DNA from: Uliginosibacterium sp036017065
Lineage (GTDB): Bacteria > Pseudomonadota > Gammaproteobacteria > Burkholderiales > Rhodocyclaceae
Direction: 5' to 3'
DNA length: 64,000 nt
Assembly: GCF_036017065.1 (NCBI RefSeq)
Contig: NZ_JAYXHR010000004.1
Location: 248,001 to 312,000, forward strand
Position numbers and translations under genes: made by a program. Shown in pieces: positions 41,470 to 50,162 of the stretch. Below the pieces are notes generated by a model, which saw only the letters and a list, made by a program, of their open reading frames with translations, was not told the origin of the DNA and made no database searches. The number at the start of each line of letters is the position of its first letter. The stretch's first letter is position 1.

Positions 41470-42363
41470 TCAGAACGGGCGGCTCACGATGTAGTCGGTC
41501 AGCTCGCGCAGGCGCAGCGCGCGATCGCCGAAGCCGGCGAGGGCGGCATGCGCTTCGGTAGCGAGTTCGCGTGCGAGTTCGCGCGACTCTTCCAGGCCGA
41601 GGATGCTGACGTAGGTCGGTTTGTCGTTGGCCGCGTCCTTGCCGGCGGTCTTGCCCAGCGTGGCGGTGTCGGCCACCGTGTCGAGGATGTCGTCGACCAC
41701 CTGGAACAGCAGGCCGATGCATTTTGCGTAGTGATCCAGGCGCTCCAGCTCCTCGTCGCTGACTTCACCCAGCAGGGCGCCGGTCAGCACCGCCGCGCGG
41801 ATCAGTGCGCCGGTCTTGTGGATGTGCATGAACTCCAGCTCGGGGCGGGTCAGCGCCTTGCCGACCGAGGCGAGATCGATGGCCTGGCCACCGGCCATGC
41901 CGCGCGAGCCGGAAGCGCGGCTCACGACCTGCAGCACGCGCAGCTGGCGCGTTGCGTCGTCGCTCAACACGTTGTGCGACAGCAGCTCGAAGGCCAGCGT
42001 CTGCAGGGCATCGCCCACCAGCAGCGCGGTGGCTTCGTCGTACTGGATGTGCACGGTCGGCTTGCCACGGCGCAGGTCGTCGTCGTCCATGCAGGGCATG
42101 TCGTCATGCACCAGCGAGTAGACGTGGATGCACTCCAGCGCGCTGGCTGCGATCTCCACGCGTGCTGCGTCGGCGCCGGCTACTTCACCAGCGGCGAAGG
42201 CCAGCAGCGGGCGTACGCGCTTGCCACCACCCAGCGTGGTGTAGCGCATTGCTTCATGCAGGCGCTCGGGTACCTGGCTGGCTGGCGGCAGCAGTCGCTC
42301 CAGCGCTGCTTCCGTGCAGCGCTGGGTGGCCAGCATCCAGTCCTGGAACTTCGGCGTACTCAT
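41470..42363 (-). CDS. ispA: Farnesyl diphosphate synthase (polyprenyl synthetase)
   Basis: Condenses isopentenyl units to farnesyl diphosphate. The 297-residue product has the first aspartate-rich motif HDDMPCMDDDDLRRG, GGKRVRPLL, GGQAIDL, and the second motif FQVVDDILD. The 4-base overlap with xseB and closeness to dxs are standard. Confidence 0.95.
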   Translation of the reverse strand: MSTPKFQDWMLATQRCTEAALERLLPPASQVPERLHEAMRYTTLGGGKRVRPLLAFAAGEVAGADAARVEIAASALECIHVYSLVHDDMPCMDDDDLRRGKPTVHIQYDEATALLVGDALQTLAFELLSHNVLSDDATRQLRVLQVVSRASGSRGMAGGQAIDLASVGKALTRPELEFMHIHKTGALIRAAVLTGALLGEVSDEELERLDHYAKCIGLLFQVVDDILDTVADTATLGKTAGKDAANDKPTYVSILGLEESRELARELATEAHAALAGFGDRALRLRELTDYIVSRPF

Positions 42364-42611
42364 GCGGACTCACCGCGGGAAAGCGGGATTTCGGTATCGA
42401 CCATCTGGTCCTGTTCGAGCACGCGGATGCGTTGCTCGGCGACGTCCAGCCGACCCTGGCACTGACGCAGCAGGGCAACGCCACGCTGGTAGCGTTGCAG
42501 CGATTCTTCCAGCGGCAACTCGCCCGCCTCCATGTCGGCAACGATGCGTTCCAGTTCCGCGAGGGCTTCCTCGAAGCTGGGTTCGGTGCTGGCGGGAGCG
42601 GCTTTCGGCAT
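42360..42611 (-). CDS. xseB: Exodeoxyribonuclease VII small subunit
   Basis: An 83-residue helical protein that binds XseA. It has SFEEALAELERIVADMEAGELPLEESLQRYQRG, the family signature, and ends with an acidic variable tail. It is the first gene of the xseB-ispA-dxs operon; its partner xseA lies 36 kb away. Confidence 0.95.
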   Translation of the reverse strand: MPKAAPASTEPSFEEALAELERIVADMEAGELPLEESLQRYQRGVALLRQCQGRLDVAEQRIRVLEQDQMVDTEIPLSRGESA

Positions 42612-42696
42612 GGCTGGGCTGCGGATGGGTTACGTAAAGGGTAAAGGGAAAGGGTACGGGGTGAAACCGCGGGGCTTACCCCGGGGAAAGCCGGCC

Positions 42697-42704
42697 ATTA
42701 TAAT
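42697..42704. promoter_or_regulatory. Symmetrical -10 element between xseB and the Rieske gene
   Basis: ATTATAAT reads as TATAAT on both strands, so divergent promoters may overlap here. It is about 55 bases before the Rieske gene start and 85 before xseB. The -35 regions are weak on both sides. Confidence 0.45.
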
Positions 42705-42758
42705 GGAACGCTTTTTTGGATTCCGGCTTTCCGGCTTCGAATCACCAAAGGCTACGGG

Positions 42759-43865
42759 ATGTCCTCTATCGCATCAGTCAATCAGCTCTCGCCGGCAGTG
42801 TCGCAACTGCCCGTCTCCGCGTACTTCGACGAACATCTTTTCGCGATGGAGAAGAAGCTGATTTTCGATGCCGGTCCTGGCTACGTCGGCCATTCGCTGA
42901 TGACGCCGGAACCGAACGATTACCACACGCTGGGGTGGATGGACCACAGCCGCATGCTGATGCATGGGGCCGATGGCATCTCGCTGATGTCCAACGTCTG
43001 CCGCCATCGCCAGGCCATCATGCTGGAAGGTCGTGGCCGCGCCCGCAACGTGGTGTGCCCCATCCACCGCTGGACCTACGACAACGCCGGCCAACTGCTG
43101 GGTGCGCCGCACTTCGCTGACAAGCCCTGCCTGAACCTCGGCCGCCAGTCGCTGGAGAACTGGCGTGGCCTGCTGTTCAAGGGACCGCGCTCGGCCAACG
43201 CCGACCTCGCCGGCATGCAGATCGCCGACCAGCTCGATTTCAGCGGCTACGTGCTGGGCAAGGTCGAACACCACCAGTGCAACTACAACTGGAAGACCTT
43301 CATCGAGGTGTACCTGGAGGACTACCACGTCGCACCCTTCCACCCGGGGCTGGGCAACTTCGTCACCTGCGACGACCTGACCTGGCAGTTCGGCGAGTGG
43401 TACTCGGTGCAACGCGTCGGTGTCACGTCGCTGAAGAAATCCGGCTCGCCGGCCTACGAGCGCTGGCAGCAGGCCGTGCTGGACTACTACCAGGGCGAAC
43501 TGCCGCCGCACGGTGCGATCTGGCTGACCTACTTCCCGAACATCATGGTGGAGTGGTACCCGCACGTGCTGGTGGTCAGTCACCTGATTCCGCAAGCCGT
43601 CGACAAGACGCTGAACGTGGTGGAGTTCTACTACCCGGAAGAGATCGCTGCCTTCGAGCCCGAGTTCATCGAGGCCGAGCAGGCCGCGTACATGGAAACG
43701 GCAGTCGAGGACGACGAGATTGCCGAGCGCATGGACCGGGGGCGTCGTGCCTTGTGGCAGGAGGGCCGCAACGAGTGGGGTCCCTACCAGTCACCGATGG
43801 AAGACGGCATGCAGCACTTCCATGAGTTCTATCGTCGCGTGATGGGCGAGCACCTGCCGCGCTGA
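42759..43865 (+). CDS. Rieske non-heme iron oxygenase, alpha subunit type
   Basis: A 368-residue aromatic-ring-hydroxylating-type oxygenase. The Rieske cluster ligands are CRHR (about 83-86) and CPIHRWTY (about 103-110). The mononuclear iron site is EDYHVAPFHPGL (about 189-200), completed by a later Asp/Glu. No reductase or ferredoxin gene is nearby, so its electron donor and substrate are unknown. The gene is divergent from xseB. Confidence 0.87.
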   Translation: MSSIASVNQLSPAVSQLPVSAYFDEHLFAMEKKLIFDAGPGYVGHSLMTPEPNDYHTLGWMDHSRMLMHGADGISLMSNVCRHRQAIMLEGRGRARNVVCPIHRWTYDNAGQLLGAPHFADKPCLNLGRQSLENWRGLLFKGPRSANADLAGMQIADQLDFSGYVLGKVEHHQCNYNWKTFIEVYLEDYHVAPFHPGLGNFVTCDDLTWQFGEWYSVQRVGVTSLKKSGSPAYERWQQAVLDYYQGELPPHGAIWLTYFPNIMVEWYPHVLVVSHLIPQAVDKTLNVVEFYYPEEIAAFEPEFIEAEQAAYMETAVEDDEIAERMDRGRRALWQEGRNEWGPYQSPMEDGMQHFHEFYRRVMGEHLPR

Positions 43866-43976
43866 GTGCGCGTCGCCGTCGGACGACAGTTGTCGCGATA
43901 TATATTTGCCGCGCGACTGCGTATGGCCTTGGCATGAATGCTAGCGTTTCTCCGGTTTCCAGCGCCGGAGGAACGC

Positions 43977-45173
43977 ATGCGCTCCACCCCTCTTTCTTCT
44001 CCGTTCTCCTCTCTTCTCAAACTGGTCGGCGCGGGCCTGCTGGCAGGCACAGCGATCACGGCTCACGCGGACTACCAGCGCCAGGGCATCGACTCGCCCG
44101 AGCGTAGCCTCCCGGTTTTCTACGAGGCGCTGCGCGACAGGATGCAGTTCCGGCTCGGCTGGCATGACGAGATGAAGGACCCGGTGGCGTGGAAACGCGC
44201 GGGTCTCGCCAAGGCCCGCGAGTTGATGTTGCCGGACGGTGTGCCGGACAAGCCCTTCGATGCGCGCGTCGTCGATGAGATCGACCGCGGCAGCTACGTT
44301 GCACGCAAGGTCGAGTTCAACATCAGTGCGGAGAGCCGCGCGCTGGCGCTCGTCCTGGTGCCCAAGGGCAGCGGCCCGTTTCCCGCTGCGCTGTTCCTGC
44401 ACGATCACGGCAGCAAGTTCGACATCGGCAAGGAGAAGTTCGTCCAGACCTGGGGCGACGATGCGCGCCTGCAATCGTCGAAGGAGTGGGCGGAGAAATT
44501 CTTCAGCGGTCGCTTCCCCGGCGACGAGCTGGCCAGGCGCGGCTACGTGGTGATGTCCTTCGATGCGCTGGGTTGGGGCGATCGCGCGGTGGAGGGTTTC
44601 CGTACCGACTCGCAGCAGGCGCTGGCGGCCAACCTCTTCAATCTCGGCACCTCCTTCGCCGGCATCATCGCGCAGGAGGATGTGCGTGCTTCGCAGTTCC
44701 TCGCTGCGCAGGACAAGGTGGATCGCAGGCGCGTGGCCGCCATCGGCTTCTCGATGGGCGCTTTCCGCGCCTGGCAGCTGGCTGCGTTGTCGGACTCGGT
44801 GACCGCCGCGGTGGTGGATTGCTGGATGGCCACCATGCAGGGCCTGATGGTGCCGGGCAACAACCAGCTCAAGGGCCAGTCGGCGTTCTCGATGCTGCAT
44901 CCGGGCGTGGGGCGCTACCTGGACTACCCGGACGTCGCTGCACTGGCCGCACCCAAGCCCATGCTGTTCTACGCGGGCGAGCAGGACGGCCTGTTTCCGG
45001 TCGCGTCAGTGAAGACGGCGTTCGGCAAGATGCACCAGGTGTGGCAGGCCAACGGCGCGGCCGGCAAGCTGGAGACGCGCTTCTGGCCGCTCGGCCATGT
45101 GTTCGTGAAGGAGCAGCAGGATGCCGCCTTCGACTGGCTGGACCGTCAGTTCGGCACCGCTGCCGCGCGCTGA
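43977..45173 (+). CDS. Secreted alpha/beta hydrolase (dienelactone hydrolase/acetyl esterase-like)
   Basis: A 398-residue exported hydrolase with a signal peptide (SLLKLVGAGLLAGTAITAHA). The nucleophile Ser lies in AAIGFSMGAFRAW, a likely Asp in AGEQDGLFP and the His in PLGHVF near the end. The layout with LHDHGSKFDIGKEKF resembles large acetyl-xylan-esterase-like hydrolases. The substrate is not known; carbohydrate esters are plausible given the pectate lyases elsewhere in the window. GGAGG precedes the start. The last 28 bases overlap marC. Confidence 0.78.
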   Translation: MRSTPLSSPFSSLLKLVGAGLLAGTAITAHADYQRQGIDSPERSLPVFYEALRDRMQFRLGWHDEMKDPVAWKRAGLAKARELMLPDGVPDKPFDARVVDEIDRGSYVARKVEFNISAESRALALVLVPKGSGPFPAALFLHDHGSKFDIGKEKFVQTWGDDARLQSSKEWAEKFFSGRFPGDELARRGYVVMSFDALGWGDRAVEGFRTDSQQALAANLFNLGTSFAGIIAQEDVRASQFLAAQDKVDRRRVAAIGFSMGAFRAWQLAALSDSVTAAVVDCWMATMQGLMVPGNNQLKGQSAFSMLHPGVGRYLDYPDVAALAAPKPMLFYAGEQDGLFPVASVKTAFGKMHQVWQANGAAGKLETRFWPLGHVFVKEQQDAAFDWLDRQFGTAAAR

Positions 45174-45835
45174 GCGAGATCCACCCACAGATCGGCGAAG
45201 CCGTTCCACAGGATCTGCACGCCGAGGCAGATCAGCATGAAGGCGAAGACCCGCGACAGCGCTTCCGACCCGGTGTGGCCGACCTTGTCTTCCAGCCTGT
45301 CGGCATAGCGGTAGCAGAAGTAGATGGTCAGCACCGTGATGGCCACTGCCAGCAGGCCGCCGGCGATGTTGCCGAGCACTACCTCCAGTGGGGCCGTGCC
45401 CGGCCGCGATCGCGTGGAGCCCACGGCGATCGACACCGCGATGGTGCCGGGGCCGGTGGTCAGCGGCATGGTCAGCGGATAGAAAGCCATGTCCTTCAGG
45501 TTCTTGTCGTGCGGCGTCGCGTCGCTGCCGGCCTCGCTGTCTCCCGTGGGCGCATGCAGCAGCCGCCATCCTGCCGCCGCCAGTACCAGTCCGCCGGCCA
45601 GGCGCAGGACGGGAATCGAGATGCCGAACATCTGCAGCACGAAGGCGCCGAAGTACATGGAGGGCAGGATCACGAAGATGGCGTTGATCGCGATCTTGCG
45701 CGCGAGGAACTGACGCACCTCGCGTGATGCGCGTCGCGTGACCGTGAGGAACAGCAAGGCGGTTGCCGGCGGGTTGATGATGGGCATCAGGCCCGACAGG
45801 ACGATGATGAAGGTGTCGTAGAAAGCCTTGGTCAT
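45146..45835 (-). CDS. MarC family inner-membrane protein
   Basis: A 229-residue protein with about six membrane helices and the family core LSGLMPIINPPATALLFLTVT, ALIPLTMPLTTGPG-type (AFYPLTMPLTTGPGTIAVS) and the C-terminal RVFAFMLICLGVQILWNG. The function of MarC proteins is unsettled; an earlier link to multidrug resistance is not supported. The Met at 45835 is the family start. It is convergent and overlapping with the hydrolase gene. Confidence 0.88.
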   Translation of the reverse strand: MTKAFYDTFIIVLSGLMPIINPPATALLFLTVTRRASREVRQFLARKIAINAIFVILPSMYFGAFVLQMFGISIPVLRLAGGLVLAAAGWRLLHAPTGDSEAGSDATPHDKNLKDMAFYPLTMPLTTGPGTIAVSIAVGSTRSRPGTAPLEVVLGNIAGGLLAVAITVLTIYFCYRYADRLEDKVGHTGSEALSRVFAFMLICLGVQILWNGFADLWVDLAQRAAAVPN

Positions 45836-46007
45836 TTGGGGGCTGGGGCGCGGAGTGGGAGGGCGGCAGCGGGGACGGCGGGGCGGGCTGTTGAAGCCTA
45901 GCACTGGCTCGCCCTTGGCGATCAGGCCTTGCACAGCGATTGATGTCGGTTAGGCGGGTGCGGCGGCGCTTATTTGATTCGGTTATATGTGCTGCACCAA
46001 TAAGTCC

Positions 46008-46035
46008 TTGAATCGATATATCGCTGCGCGATAAT
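46008..46035 (+). promoter_or_regulatory. Promoter of the sulfate transport operon
   Basis: TTGAAT and GATAAT are 16 bases apart, with the palindrome CGATATATCG at the start of the spacer. The A/T-rich stretch just upstream (45970-46005) is where CysB would be expected to bind by analogy, but no site can be read with confidence. Confidence 0.5.
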
Positions 46036-46067
46036 GGCGGCCTCGTTTCACTGCCAGGAGTCATTCC

Positions 46068-47072
46068 ATGAAAGCCGCTTCGCTTGCCCGCGTCCTCGTC
46101 GCTGGTGCTCTTGCGGGCCTGAGCGCTGCCACCTTCGCGCAGACCTCGCTGCTCAACGTGTCCTACGACGTCGCCCGCGACGTGTTCAAGGACTACAACC
46201 CGAAGTTCGTCACGGCCTACAAGGCGAAGACCGGCGAAACCGTTGAAGTGAAGCAGTCGCATGCTGGCTCCACCCGCCAGGTGCGCGCCGTGGCCGACGG
46301 CCTGGAAGCCGACGTGGTGACCATGAACCAGGCCACCGACATCCAGTTCCTGGCCGACAAGGGCCTGGTCGCTGCCGACTGGACCAAGAAATTCCCGAAC
46401 GATGCCGCGCCCTACACCTCCACGATGGTGTTCATCGTGCGCAAGGGCAACCCGAAGGCGATCAAGGACTGGAACGACCTGATCAAGACCGGCACCACGA
46501 TCATCATCCCGCACCCGAAGAACACCGGTAACGGCCGCTGGACCTACCTGGCCGCCTGGGGCAACGCGCTGAAGCAGCCGGGTGGCAACGACAAGACCGC
46601 CGCCGCCTACCTGGGCGCCTTCTTCAAGAACACCCCGCTGTTCGCACCGGGTGGCCGCGACGCCACCACCACCTTCATCCAGCGTGGCCAGGGTGATGTG
46701 CTGGTGACCTTCGAATCCGAGGCCGAGCTGATCGCCCGCGAATTCGGTCGCGGTGGCTTCGAGGTGGTGTATCCGCCCCAGTCGATCCTGACCGAACTGC
46801 CGGTCGCCATCGTCGACAAGGTGGTGGACAAGCGCGGCACCCGCAAGCAGGCCCAGGCCTACCTGGAATACCTGTGGAGCAAGGACGGCCAGGAGAATGC
46901 GGCCGAGAACTACCTGCGCCCGCGTGATCCGGAAGTCTTCAAGAAGTACGCCGACCGTTTCCCGACCGTGAAGACCTTCACGGTGGATGACACCTTCGGC
47001 GGCTGGGCCAAGGCCACCGAGGCCCACTTCAAGGATGGCGGCAGCTTCGATCAGATCTACCAAGTAAAATAA
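46068..47072 (+). CDS. sbp: Sulfate-binding periplasmic protein
   Basis: Receptor of the sulfate/thiosulfate ABC transporter. The 334-residue product has a signal peptide (to about residue 24), LLNVSYDVARDVFKDYN, QSHAGSTRQVRAV, VTMNQATDI, PKNTGNGRWTYLAAWG and GGRDATTTF, the family's anion-binding loops. AGGAG precedes the start. It is first in sbp-cysT-cysW-cysA and is followed by a stable hairpin. Confidence 0.95.
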   Translation: MKAASLARVLVAGALAGLSAATFAQTSLLNVSYDVARDVFKDYNPKFVTAYKAKTGETVEVKQSHAGSTRQVRAVADGLEADVVTMNQATDIQFLADKGLVAADWTKKFPNDAAPYTSTMVFIVRKGNPKAIKDWNDLIKTGTTIIIPHPKNTGNGRWTYLAAWGNALKQPGGNDKTAAAYLGAFFKNTPLFAPGGRDATTTFIQRGQGDVLVTFESEAELIAREFGRGGFEVVYPPQSILTELPVAIVDKVVDKRGTRKQAQAYLEYLWSKDGQENAAENYLRPRDPEVFKKYADRFPTVKTFTVDDTFGGWAKATEAHFKDGGSFDQIYQVK

Positions 47073-47092
47073 GCCGCTGATCCGTTGCAGGG

Positions 47093-47130
47093 ACGCAAAG
47101 CCCGCGGGGTATCTCCCGCGGGCTTTGCGT
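47093..47130 (+). terminator. Strong intra-operon hairpin after sbp
   Basis: A perfect 16-bp stem (47093-47108 with 47115-47130, loop GTATCT) lies between sbp and cysT. It is followed by CCTTTGCTTG, not a true T run, so it probably acts as a partial terminator or as 3' protection that keeps the binding protein in excess over the membrane subunits. Confidence 0.65.
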
Positions 47131-47163
47131 CCTTTGCTTGCCTGTTTTCCGAAGCATTCCCCG

Positions 47164-48072
47164 ATGAAATCCAACCGTTCTCACCGCGTGCTGCCCGGCT
47201 TCAACCTGTCGCTGGGCTATGCGCTGGTCTACCTGTCGCTGCTGGTATTGATTCCCCTTGGCGGGCTGATCGCCAAGAGCAGCGAACTCTCGCTGGCCGA
47301 GTTCTGGACGCTGGCCACCAGCCAGCGCTCGATGGCCTCCTACCGCATCACCTTCGGCACTTCCTTGCTGGCCGCGTCCATCAATGCCTTCTTCGGCCTG
47401 ATCGTCGCTTGGGTGCTGGTGCGCTACGAATTTCCCGGCCGTCGCTTCTTCGACGCGCTGGTCGATCTGCCTTTCGCACTGCCCACCGCCGTGGCCGGCA
47501 TCACGCTGACCACGCTGTACGCCAACACCGGCTGGCTGGGCCAGTTCATCGAGGGGCAGTGGGGTTTCAAGGTGGCGTTCACGCCCTGGGGCATCGTCGT
47601 CGCGCTGACCTTCGTGACCCTGCCTTTCGTGGTGCGCACCGTGCAGCCGGTCATCGAGGACATCGAGACCGAAGTGGAGGAGGCCGCCGCCACGCTGGGT
47701 GCGACACGCTGGCAGACCTTCTGGCGCGTGCTGCTGCCGGGCGTGTTCCCGGCGCTGCTCACCGGCTTCGCGCTGGCTTTTTCGCGCGCCATCGGCGAGT
47801 TCGGCTCGGTGATCTTCATCGCCGGCAACATCCCGCTGGTGTCGGAGATCACCCCGCTGCTGATCATCGCCAAGCTGGAGCAGTACGACCTCATCGGTGC
47901 CACCGTGCTGGCGGTGGTGATGCTGGTCATCTCCTTCTTCCTGCTGCTGTCGATCAACCTGCTGCAGTGGTGGTCGGCCAACCGCCATCGCGGCGAGGCG
48001 CGTGAGCTGGATCCGGGCAGCACCGGGACACCAGGCAACAACGCCGGCAACGCGCAAGGAGCCGCCGCATGA
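47164..48072 (+). CDS. cysT: Sulfate ABC transporter permease CysT
   Basis: Inner-membrane subunit, 302 residues, with about six helices. It shows LPFALPTAVAGITLTTLY and the EAA loop VEEAAATLGATRWQTFWRVLLPG that contacts CysA. The Met at 47164 fits the family start. It overlaps cysW by four bases. The C-terminal tail is low-complexity and rich in Gly, Asn and Ala. Confidence 0.95.
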   Translation: MKSNRSHRVLPGFNLSLGYALVYLSLLVLIPLGGLIAKSSELSLAEFWTLATSQRSMASYRITFGTSLLAASINAFFGLIVAWVLVRYEFPGRRFFDALVDLPFALPTAVAGITLTTLYANTGWLGQFIEGQWGFKVAFTPWGIVVALTFVTLPFVVRTVQPVIEDIETEVEEAAATLGATRWQTFWRVLLPGVFPALLTGFALAFSRAIGEFGSVIFIAGNIPLVSEITPLLIIAKLEQYDLIGATVLAVVMLVISFFLLLSINLLQWWSANRHRGEARELDPGSTGTPGNNAGNAQGAAA

Positions 48073-48938
48073 AAGTCCGTCGCGCTGCCGTCGAGACGCC
48101 TGCCGTCCGCTGGACGCTGACCGCCATCGGCGTCGGCTTCCTGATCTTCTTCCTCGGCCTGCCGCTGATCGCGGTGTTCGTCGAGGCCTTCCGCTCCGGC
48201 TGGGCACCGTACTGGGAAGCCCTGCAGGAGAAAGACACCCTGCATGCCGTCGGCCTCACCGTGCTGGTGGCGGTCATCGTGCTGCCCTTCAACATCGCCT
48301 TCGGCGTGGCGGCGGCCTGGGCGATCGCCAAGTTCGAGTTCTGGGGCAAGAGCCTGCTCACCACGCTGATCGACCTGCCGTTCGCGGTCAGTCCTGTTGT
48401 GGCGGGCCTGCTGTTCATCCTGATCTTCGGCGCCAACGGCTGGATGGGGCCGTGGCTGCAGTCGCACGACATCAAGATCATCTTCGCGCTGCCGGGCATG
48501 ATCATCGCCACCCTGTTCATCACCTTCCCCTACATCGCGCGCGAGCTCATCCCGCTGATGCAGGCGCAGGGTCGGGAAGAGGAAGAGGCCGCGGTGTCGC
48601 TGGGCGCCACCGGCTTCCAGATGTTCTGGCGCGTGACGCTACCCAACATCAAGTGGGGCCTGCTGTACGGCGTGATCCTCGCCAACGCGCGGGCGATGGG
48701 CGAATTCGGCGCGGTGAGCGTGGTGTCCGGCCACATCCGTGGCGAGACCAACACGCTGCCGCTGCACGTCGAGATCCTCTACAACGAATACAACTCGGTC
48801 GGCGCGTTCGCGGCGGCATCGGTGCTGGCGCTGCTGGCCCTGGTGACGCTGATCGCCAAGACCATTGTCGAATGGCGCATGGCGAAGGAGACGGAAATGC
48901 TCAACGCTGCGCTGCCGACGGAGAAAACCGCATCATGA
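48069..48938 (+). CDS. cysW: Sulfate ABC transporter permease CysW
   Basis: Second membrane subunit, 289 residues, with IDLPFAVSPVVAGLLFILIFG, the EAA loop EEAAVSLGATGFQMFWRVTLPN, and ANARAMGEFGAVSVVSGHI. It overlaps cysT and cysA by four bases each, so the three are translated together. Confidence 0.95.
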   Translation: MKVRRAAVETPAVRWTLTAIGVGFLIFFLGLPLIAVFVEAFRSGWAPYWEALQEKDTLHAVGLTVLVAVIVLPFNIAFGVAAAWAIAKFEFWGKSLLTTLIDLPFAVSPVVAGLLFILIFGANGWMGPWLQSHDIKIIFALPGMIIATLFITFPYIARELIPLMQAQGREEEEAAVSLGATGFQMFWRVTLPNIKWGLLYGVILANARAMGEFGAVSVVSGHIRGETNTLPLHVEILYNEYNSVGAFAAASVLALLALVTLIAKTIVEWRMAKETEMLNAALPTEKTAS

Positions 48939-49999
48939 GTATCGAGGTCAAGAACATCACCAAGCGCTTCGGCAGTTTCGTGGCGCTGGACAACGTGTCG
49001 CTGGAGATTCCCACTGGCGAACTCGTCGCCCTGCTGGGCCCGTCCGGCTGCGGCAAGACGACCCTGCTGCGCATCATCGCCGGCATGGAATCGCTGGACG
49101 AAGGGCAGGTGCTTTTCCACGGCGAGGAAGCGACGCACGTCGAGGCCCGCGAGCGCCAGGTCGGCTTCGTGTTCCAGCACTACGCGCTGTTCCGCCACAT
49201 GAGCGTGTTCGAGAACGTCGCCTTCGGCCTGCGCGTGAAGCCGCGTGCCCAGCGCCCCAGCGAAGCCGCTATCCGCGACAAGGTGATGAGCCTGCTGAAG
49301 CTGGTCCAGCTCGACTGGCTGGCCGAGCGCTACCCCTCGCAGCTGTCCGGCGGCCAGCGCCAGCGCATCGCGCTGGCCCGCGCGCTGGCGGTGGAACCCA
49401 AGGTGCTGCTGCTGGACGAGCCCTTCGGCGCACTGGACACGCAGGTGCGCAAGGAGCTGCGCCGCTGGCTGCGCCGCCTGCACGACGAAATGCATATCGC
49501 ATCGGTGTTCGTCACCCACGACCAGGAAGAGGCGCTGGAAGTGGCCGACCGCGTGGTGGTGATGAACAAGGGGCACATCGAGCAGATGGGCACGCCGGAC
49601 GAGGTGTACACCGCGCCGGCCACGCCCTTCGTCTACCAGTTCCTCGGCAACGTGAACGTCTTCCACAGCCGCCTGAAGGGGCCGTGGGCCAAGGTGGAGC
49701 AGGCGAACGCGGACGGGGGCTCGACCGCCTTCGTGCGTCCGCACGAAATAGACATCCTGCGCGAGCAACGCGAGCATGCCTTGTCTGCCACCGTGCAGCA
49801 CGTGCAGGCCATCGGCCCGCTGGTGCGCGTGGAGCTGAAGCACGAGAGCGAGATCATCGAAGTGGAGCTGACGCGTGAGCGCCACCTGCAACTGCAGCTC
49901 GCCAGTGGTGACCAGGTGTGGCTGCTGCCGAAACAGGTGACGGTGTTCGCCAGCCCGAGTGCCGAGCCGCAGCGCTGGGCGCCGGACTGGGTGATCTGA
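48935..49999 (+). CDS. cysA: Sulfate ABC transporter ATPase CysA
   Basis: ATP-hydrolysing subunit, 354 residues. Walker A GPSGCGKTT (about 34-42), Q loop FVFQHYALF, signature LSGGQRQRIALARAL, Walker B VLLLDEPFGALD and the His switch VTHDQ are all present. A C-terminal TOBE-like regulatory domain follows, with FVRPHEIDI. The ATG overlaps the cysW stop. Confidence 0.97.
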   Translation: MSIEVKNITKRFGSFVALDNVSLEIPTGELVALLGPSGCGKTTLLRIIAGMESLDEGQVLFHGEEATHVEARERQVGFVFQHYALFRHMSVFENVAFGLRVKPRAQRPSEAAIRDKVMSLLKLVQLDWLAERYPSQLSGGQRQRIALARALAVEPKVLLLDEPFGALDTQVRKELRRWLRRLHDEMHIASVFVTHDQEEALEVADRVVVMNKGHIEQMGTPDEVYTAPATPFVYQFLGNVNVFHSRLKGPWAKVEQANADGGSTAFVRPHEIDILREQREHALSATVQHVQAIGPLVRVELKHESEIIEVELTRERHLQLQLASGDQVWLLPKQVTVFASPSAEPQRWAPDWVI

Positions 50000-50111
50000 A
50001 GCCCTTCACGGGCACGCATGCACAGGCGACAGGGCTACCCGCCATTCGTTGCTAAGGACATGCCCGTATAGCCGCAATGGCTGTGCGTTGCGGACCATTC
50101 CATGGCCCGAA

Positions 50112-50155
50112 GGAGGTATGTCCGTCAGCGGACAAACCTCCATCCACCGTGGAGG
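50112..50155 (+). promoter_or_regulatory. Leader with two mutually exclusive hairpins before the Bug gene
   Basis: GGAGGT-A-TGTCCG (50112-50124) pairs with CGGACA-A-ACCTCC (50129-50141): 12 bp, one mismatch, loop TCAG. Alternatively CCTCCA (50137-50142) pairs with TGGAGG (50150-50155), which contains the ribosome binding site of the Bug gene. The two cannot form together. This is the layout of a translational switch. Confidence 0.5.
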
Positions 50156-50162
50156 ATTTGCG

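Noticed and set aside
45006..47174. A 722-codon minus-strand frame across marC, sbp and intergenic DNA
   Set aside because: It runs antisense to sbp and through a promoter region and resembles no family; sbp and marC are clear in their own frames.
48002..48934. Long in-frame upstream extension of cysA
   Set aside because: It lies fully inside cysW and has no family similarity; the overlap start at 48935 gives the normal CysA length.
50118..50162. Alternative start of the Bug receptor at 50118
   Set aside because: The GGAGG is only one or two bases before this ATG, and the signal peptide is better formed from the Met at 50163.
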